Assembly (NCBI GenBank): GCA_945927915.1
Contig: CAMEMX010000079.1
Location: 1-6,851, forward strand
Origin: an uncultured Clostridia bacterium
GTDB taxonomy: Bacteria; Bacillota; Clostridia; Oscillospirales; Oscillospiraceae
Length of the DNA: 6,851 nucleotides
Reading direction: 5' to 3'
In this document: one piece after another, positions 5,443 through 6,851 of the stretch
How positions within the stretch are numbered: the stretch's first letter is position 1
How the letters are laid out: every line of letters starts with the position of its first letter
Notes under the pieces: generated by a model
What the model was told of the DNA's origin: nothing
Databases searched by the model: none
Seen by the model: only the letters and a program-made list of their open reading frames with translations
Translations under genes and position numbers: made by a program

Positions 5443-6804
5443 TTACAAAAGTGACGAGCCGTCGCCCGCCCTGGCGGTGAGCCTGCCGTTTTCGACGAAG
5501 CCCATGCGCTCAAGCCAGCGCTGGAACGGCGCGATCGCCGTCAGGCCGAAGACGCTGCGCAGCGTCGCCGTCTCGCGGAAGCCCGTCGTCTGGTAGTTGA
5601 GCATCACGTCGTCGCCGTGCGGGATGCCCATGAAATAGTTGCAGCCTGCCGCCGTCAGCAGGGCGGCGAGGTTTTCAATGTCGTTCTGGTCGGCCTTCAT
5701 GTGGTTGGTGTAGCACGCGTCGCAGCCCATCGGGATGCCCGTGAGCTTGCCCATGAAGTGATCCTCCAGCCCGGCACGGATGACCTGCCGCGCGTCGTAG
5801 AGGTATTCCGGGCCGATGAAGCCGACGACCGTGTTGACCAGAAACGGCTGGTAGCGCTTGGCAAAGCCGTAGCACCGCGCCTCCATCGTCACCTGATCGG
5901 TGCCGAAGTGCGCCTCGCTCGACAGCTCCGAGCCCTGACCCGTCTCGAAATAGAGCACATTCGGCCCCTCCGCCGTGCCCTGCGTGAGGGCGAGCTGGCG
6001 TGCCTGCTCGACGGTTTTTCCGTCGAAGCCGAAGGCCTCGTTGCCCTTCTGCGAGCCTGCGATGGACTGGAAGATGAGGTCGGCGGGTGCGCCCGCCTCG
6101 ATGGCGCGCATCTGCGTGGTGATGTGCGCCAGCACGCAGATCTGCGTCGGGATCTCGTATTTGCGCTTGATCTCGTCAAAGCGGGTGAGAATGCGTTTTG
6201 CGCTCTCGGCGGAGTCGCCCGCCGGGTTCAGGCCGATCACCGCGTCGCCCGCGCCGAAGCTCAACCCCTCCAGCACCGACGCGACGATGCCGTCAATGTC
6301 GTCCGTCGGGTGGTTCGGCTGCAGGCGGCACGAGAGCGTGCCGGGCAGGCCGATGGTCGTGTTGCAATGCGCCGTGACGGGCATCTTTTTCGCGCAGGTG
6401 ATGAGGTCAAGGTTGCTCATCAGCTTGCAGACGGCGGCGACCATCTCGCTCGTCAGGCCGCGCCGCACCCGCGCGATGTCGGCGGTCGAGGTCGTCTCGG
6501 ACAGCAGCCATTCGCGCAGCTCCGCGACGCTCCAGCCGCGGAGCTCGCTGTAGATGCGCTCGTTGACGTCGTCCTGAATGATGCGCGTGACCTCGTCGTC
6601 CTCGTAGGGCACGGCGGGATGCTCGCGCAGGTCGGACAGCAGCAGCTCCGACAGCACGACCTTCGCCGCGACGCGTTCCTCGGCGCTGCGTGCCGCGACG
6701 CCCGCGAGTTTGTCGCCCGATTTTTCCTCATTCGCCTTGGCGAGGACGTCCTTCACGTCCCGGAAGGCGTAGGTCTTTCCGAACAGCAGTGCTTTCAGCT
6801 TCAA
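5443..6804 (-). CDS. eutB: Ethanolamine ammonia-lyase large (catalytic) subunit EutB
   Basis: Large subunit of the adenosylcobalamin-dependent ethanolamine ammonia-lyase, which converts ethanolamine to acetaldehyde and ammonia in the microcompartment lumen. The 453-residue product equals the enterobacterial EutB length as I recall it and aligns throughout without gaps by eye. Residues reported as substrate-binding or catalytic in the Salmonella enzyme are in register: Arg160 in SCRLQPN, Glu287 in YFETGQGS and Asp362 in GCDACYTNH. Other family blocks are GLSFGAGDAVIGLNP (about 180-194) and VVGFIGPEYLY (326-336). The start is TTG at 6804-6802, eight bases after AAAGGAG. It gives MKLK, the same N-terminus as E. 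coli EutB, and no in-frame ATG or GTG lies between it and the window edge. It is the first complete gene of the operon; eutC follows after 12 bases. No truncation or frameshift is seen. The family call is very secure. Confidence 0.98.
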   Translation of the reverse strand: MKLKALLFGKTYAFRDVKDVLAKANEEKSGDKLAGVAARSAEERVAAKVVLSELLLSDLREHPAVPYEDDEVTRIIQDDVNERIYSELRGWSVAELREWLLSETTSTADIARVRRGLTSEMVAAVCKLMSNLDLITCAKKMPVTAHCNTTIGLPGTLSCRLQPNHPTDDIDGIVASVLEGLSFGAGDAVIGLNPAGDSAESAKRILTRFDEIKRKYEIPTQICVLAHITTQMRAIEAGAPADLIFQSIAGSQKGNEAFGFDGKTVEQARQLALTQGTAEGPNVLYFETGQGSELSSEAHFGTDQVTMEARCYGFAKRYQPFLVNTVVGFIGPEYLYDARQVIRAGLEDHFMGKLTGIPMGCDACYTNHMKADQNDIENLAALLTAAGCNYFMGIPHGDDVMLNYQTTGFRETATLRSVFGLTAIAPFQRWLERMGFVENGRLTARAGDGSSLL

Positions 6805-6812
6805 AGAAACAG

Positions 6813-6819
6813 CTCCTTT
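6813..6819 (-). promoter_or_regulatory. Shine-Dalgarno site deciding the TTG start of eutB
   Basis: AAAGGAG on the minus strand ends eight bases before TTG at 6804-6802. It fixes the rare TTG initiation codon, because no ATG or GTG in frame lies upstream within the window and the next internal methionine is deep in the conserved protein. Confidence 0.75.
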
Positions 6820-6851
6820 ATTATAATGTAGTGCGTGCGTTTGGATGGGGG
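6818..6851 (-). other. Possible 3' end of an upstream gene (perhaps eutA), partial
   Basis: One minus-strand frame entering from the right edge reads PHPNARTTL and then meets two consecutive stops, TAA TAA, at 6823-6818, immediately before the eutB ribosome binding site. In Firmicutes eut loci the gene before eutB is normally eutA, the reactivase of ethanolamine ammonia-lyase, so this could be its last codons. Ten or so codons are too few to recognise the protein. A second frame stays open until TGA at 6803-6801, overlapping the eutB start, so the frame of any upstream gene is undecided. Confidence 0.25.

Noticed and set aside
6820..6825. TATAAT resembling a -10 promoter box before eutB
   Set aside because: It sits directly against the ribosome binding site, so transcription would begin at or after the Shine-Dalgarno sequence, and no -35 box is visible in the remaining bases.
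5617..6831. Plus-strand open frame of 404 codons opposite eutB
   Set aside because: It lies entirely antisense to conserved eutB, its product is rich in Arg, Ala, Asp and Val with no recognisable motif, and such frames are expected on the opposite strand of high-G+C genes.

Overview
The window is almost entirely one operon on the minus strand for breakdown of ethanolamine inside a bacterial microcompartment (the eut locus). Reading in the direction of transcription, from the right edge to the left, the order is eutB, eutC, eutL, an EutE-type acetaldehyde dehydrogenase, eutM, eutT, pduL/eutD, an uncharacterised eut-associated gene, and eutN. Neighbours overlap by 1-4 bases or are separated by 2-13 bases, and most Shine-Dalgarno sequences lie over the stop codon or the 3' end of the preceding gene. 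The window begins just upstream of eutB and ends shortly after eutN, so the usual flanking genes (eutA and the EutV/EutW regulators upstream, eutH and eutQ downstream) are not visible.

Pathway: EutB and EutC form the adenosylcobalamin-dependent ethanolamine ammonia-lyase, which gives acetaldehyde and ammonia. The EutE-type enzyme converts acetaldehyde, CoA and NAD+ to acetyl-CoA. The PduL-type phosphotransacylase converts acetyl-CoA to acetyl phosphate and recycles CoA. EutT makes the adenosylcobalamin cofactor. EutM (hexamer), EutL (trimer of tandem-BMC subunits) and EutN (pentamer) supply all three classes of shell tile.

Organism: the coding DNA is very G+C-rich by eye. Several features point to a Firmicutes-type eut locus rather than a proteobacterial one: the gene order L-E-M-T-PduL-hypothetical-N, an EutT without the cysteine cluster of the Salmonella enzyme, an AdhE-like aldehyde dehydrogenase with a C-terminal tail helix, PduL in place of EutD, and the uncharacterised gene before eutN. 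High G+C together with ATTCACT-type heptad repeats in the left flank suggests a gut Clostridia member such as an Oscillospiraceae relative; this assignment is inference.

Left flank (1-137): non-coding. It carries heptad repeats in inverted orientation, a small perfect hairpin and a short direct repeat across the eutN stop codon, and looks like a small palindromic intergenic element. Right flank (6805-6851): the eutB ribosome binding site and possibly the last codons of an upstream gene.

Most interesting observations: (1) a sequence module of the form LTxxxVR...LTPxARD occurs at the N-terminus of EutT and at the C-terminus of the uncharacterised protein, and resembles the N-terminus of EutQ; (2) four cargo proteins carry similar short amphipathic terminal helices that could be encapsulation peptides; (3) eutB starts with TTG; (4) EutT lacks the metal-binding cysteine motif.
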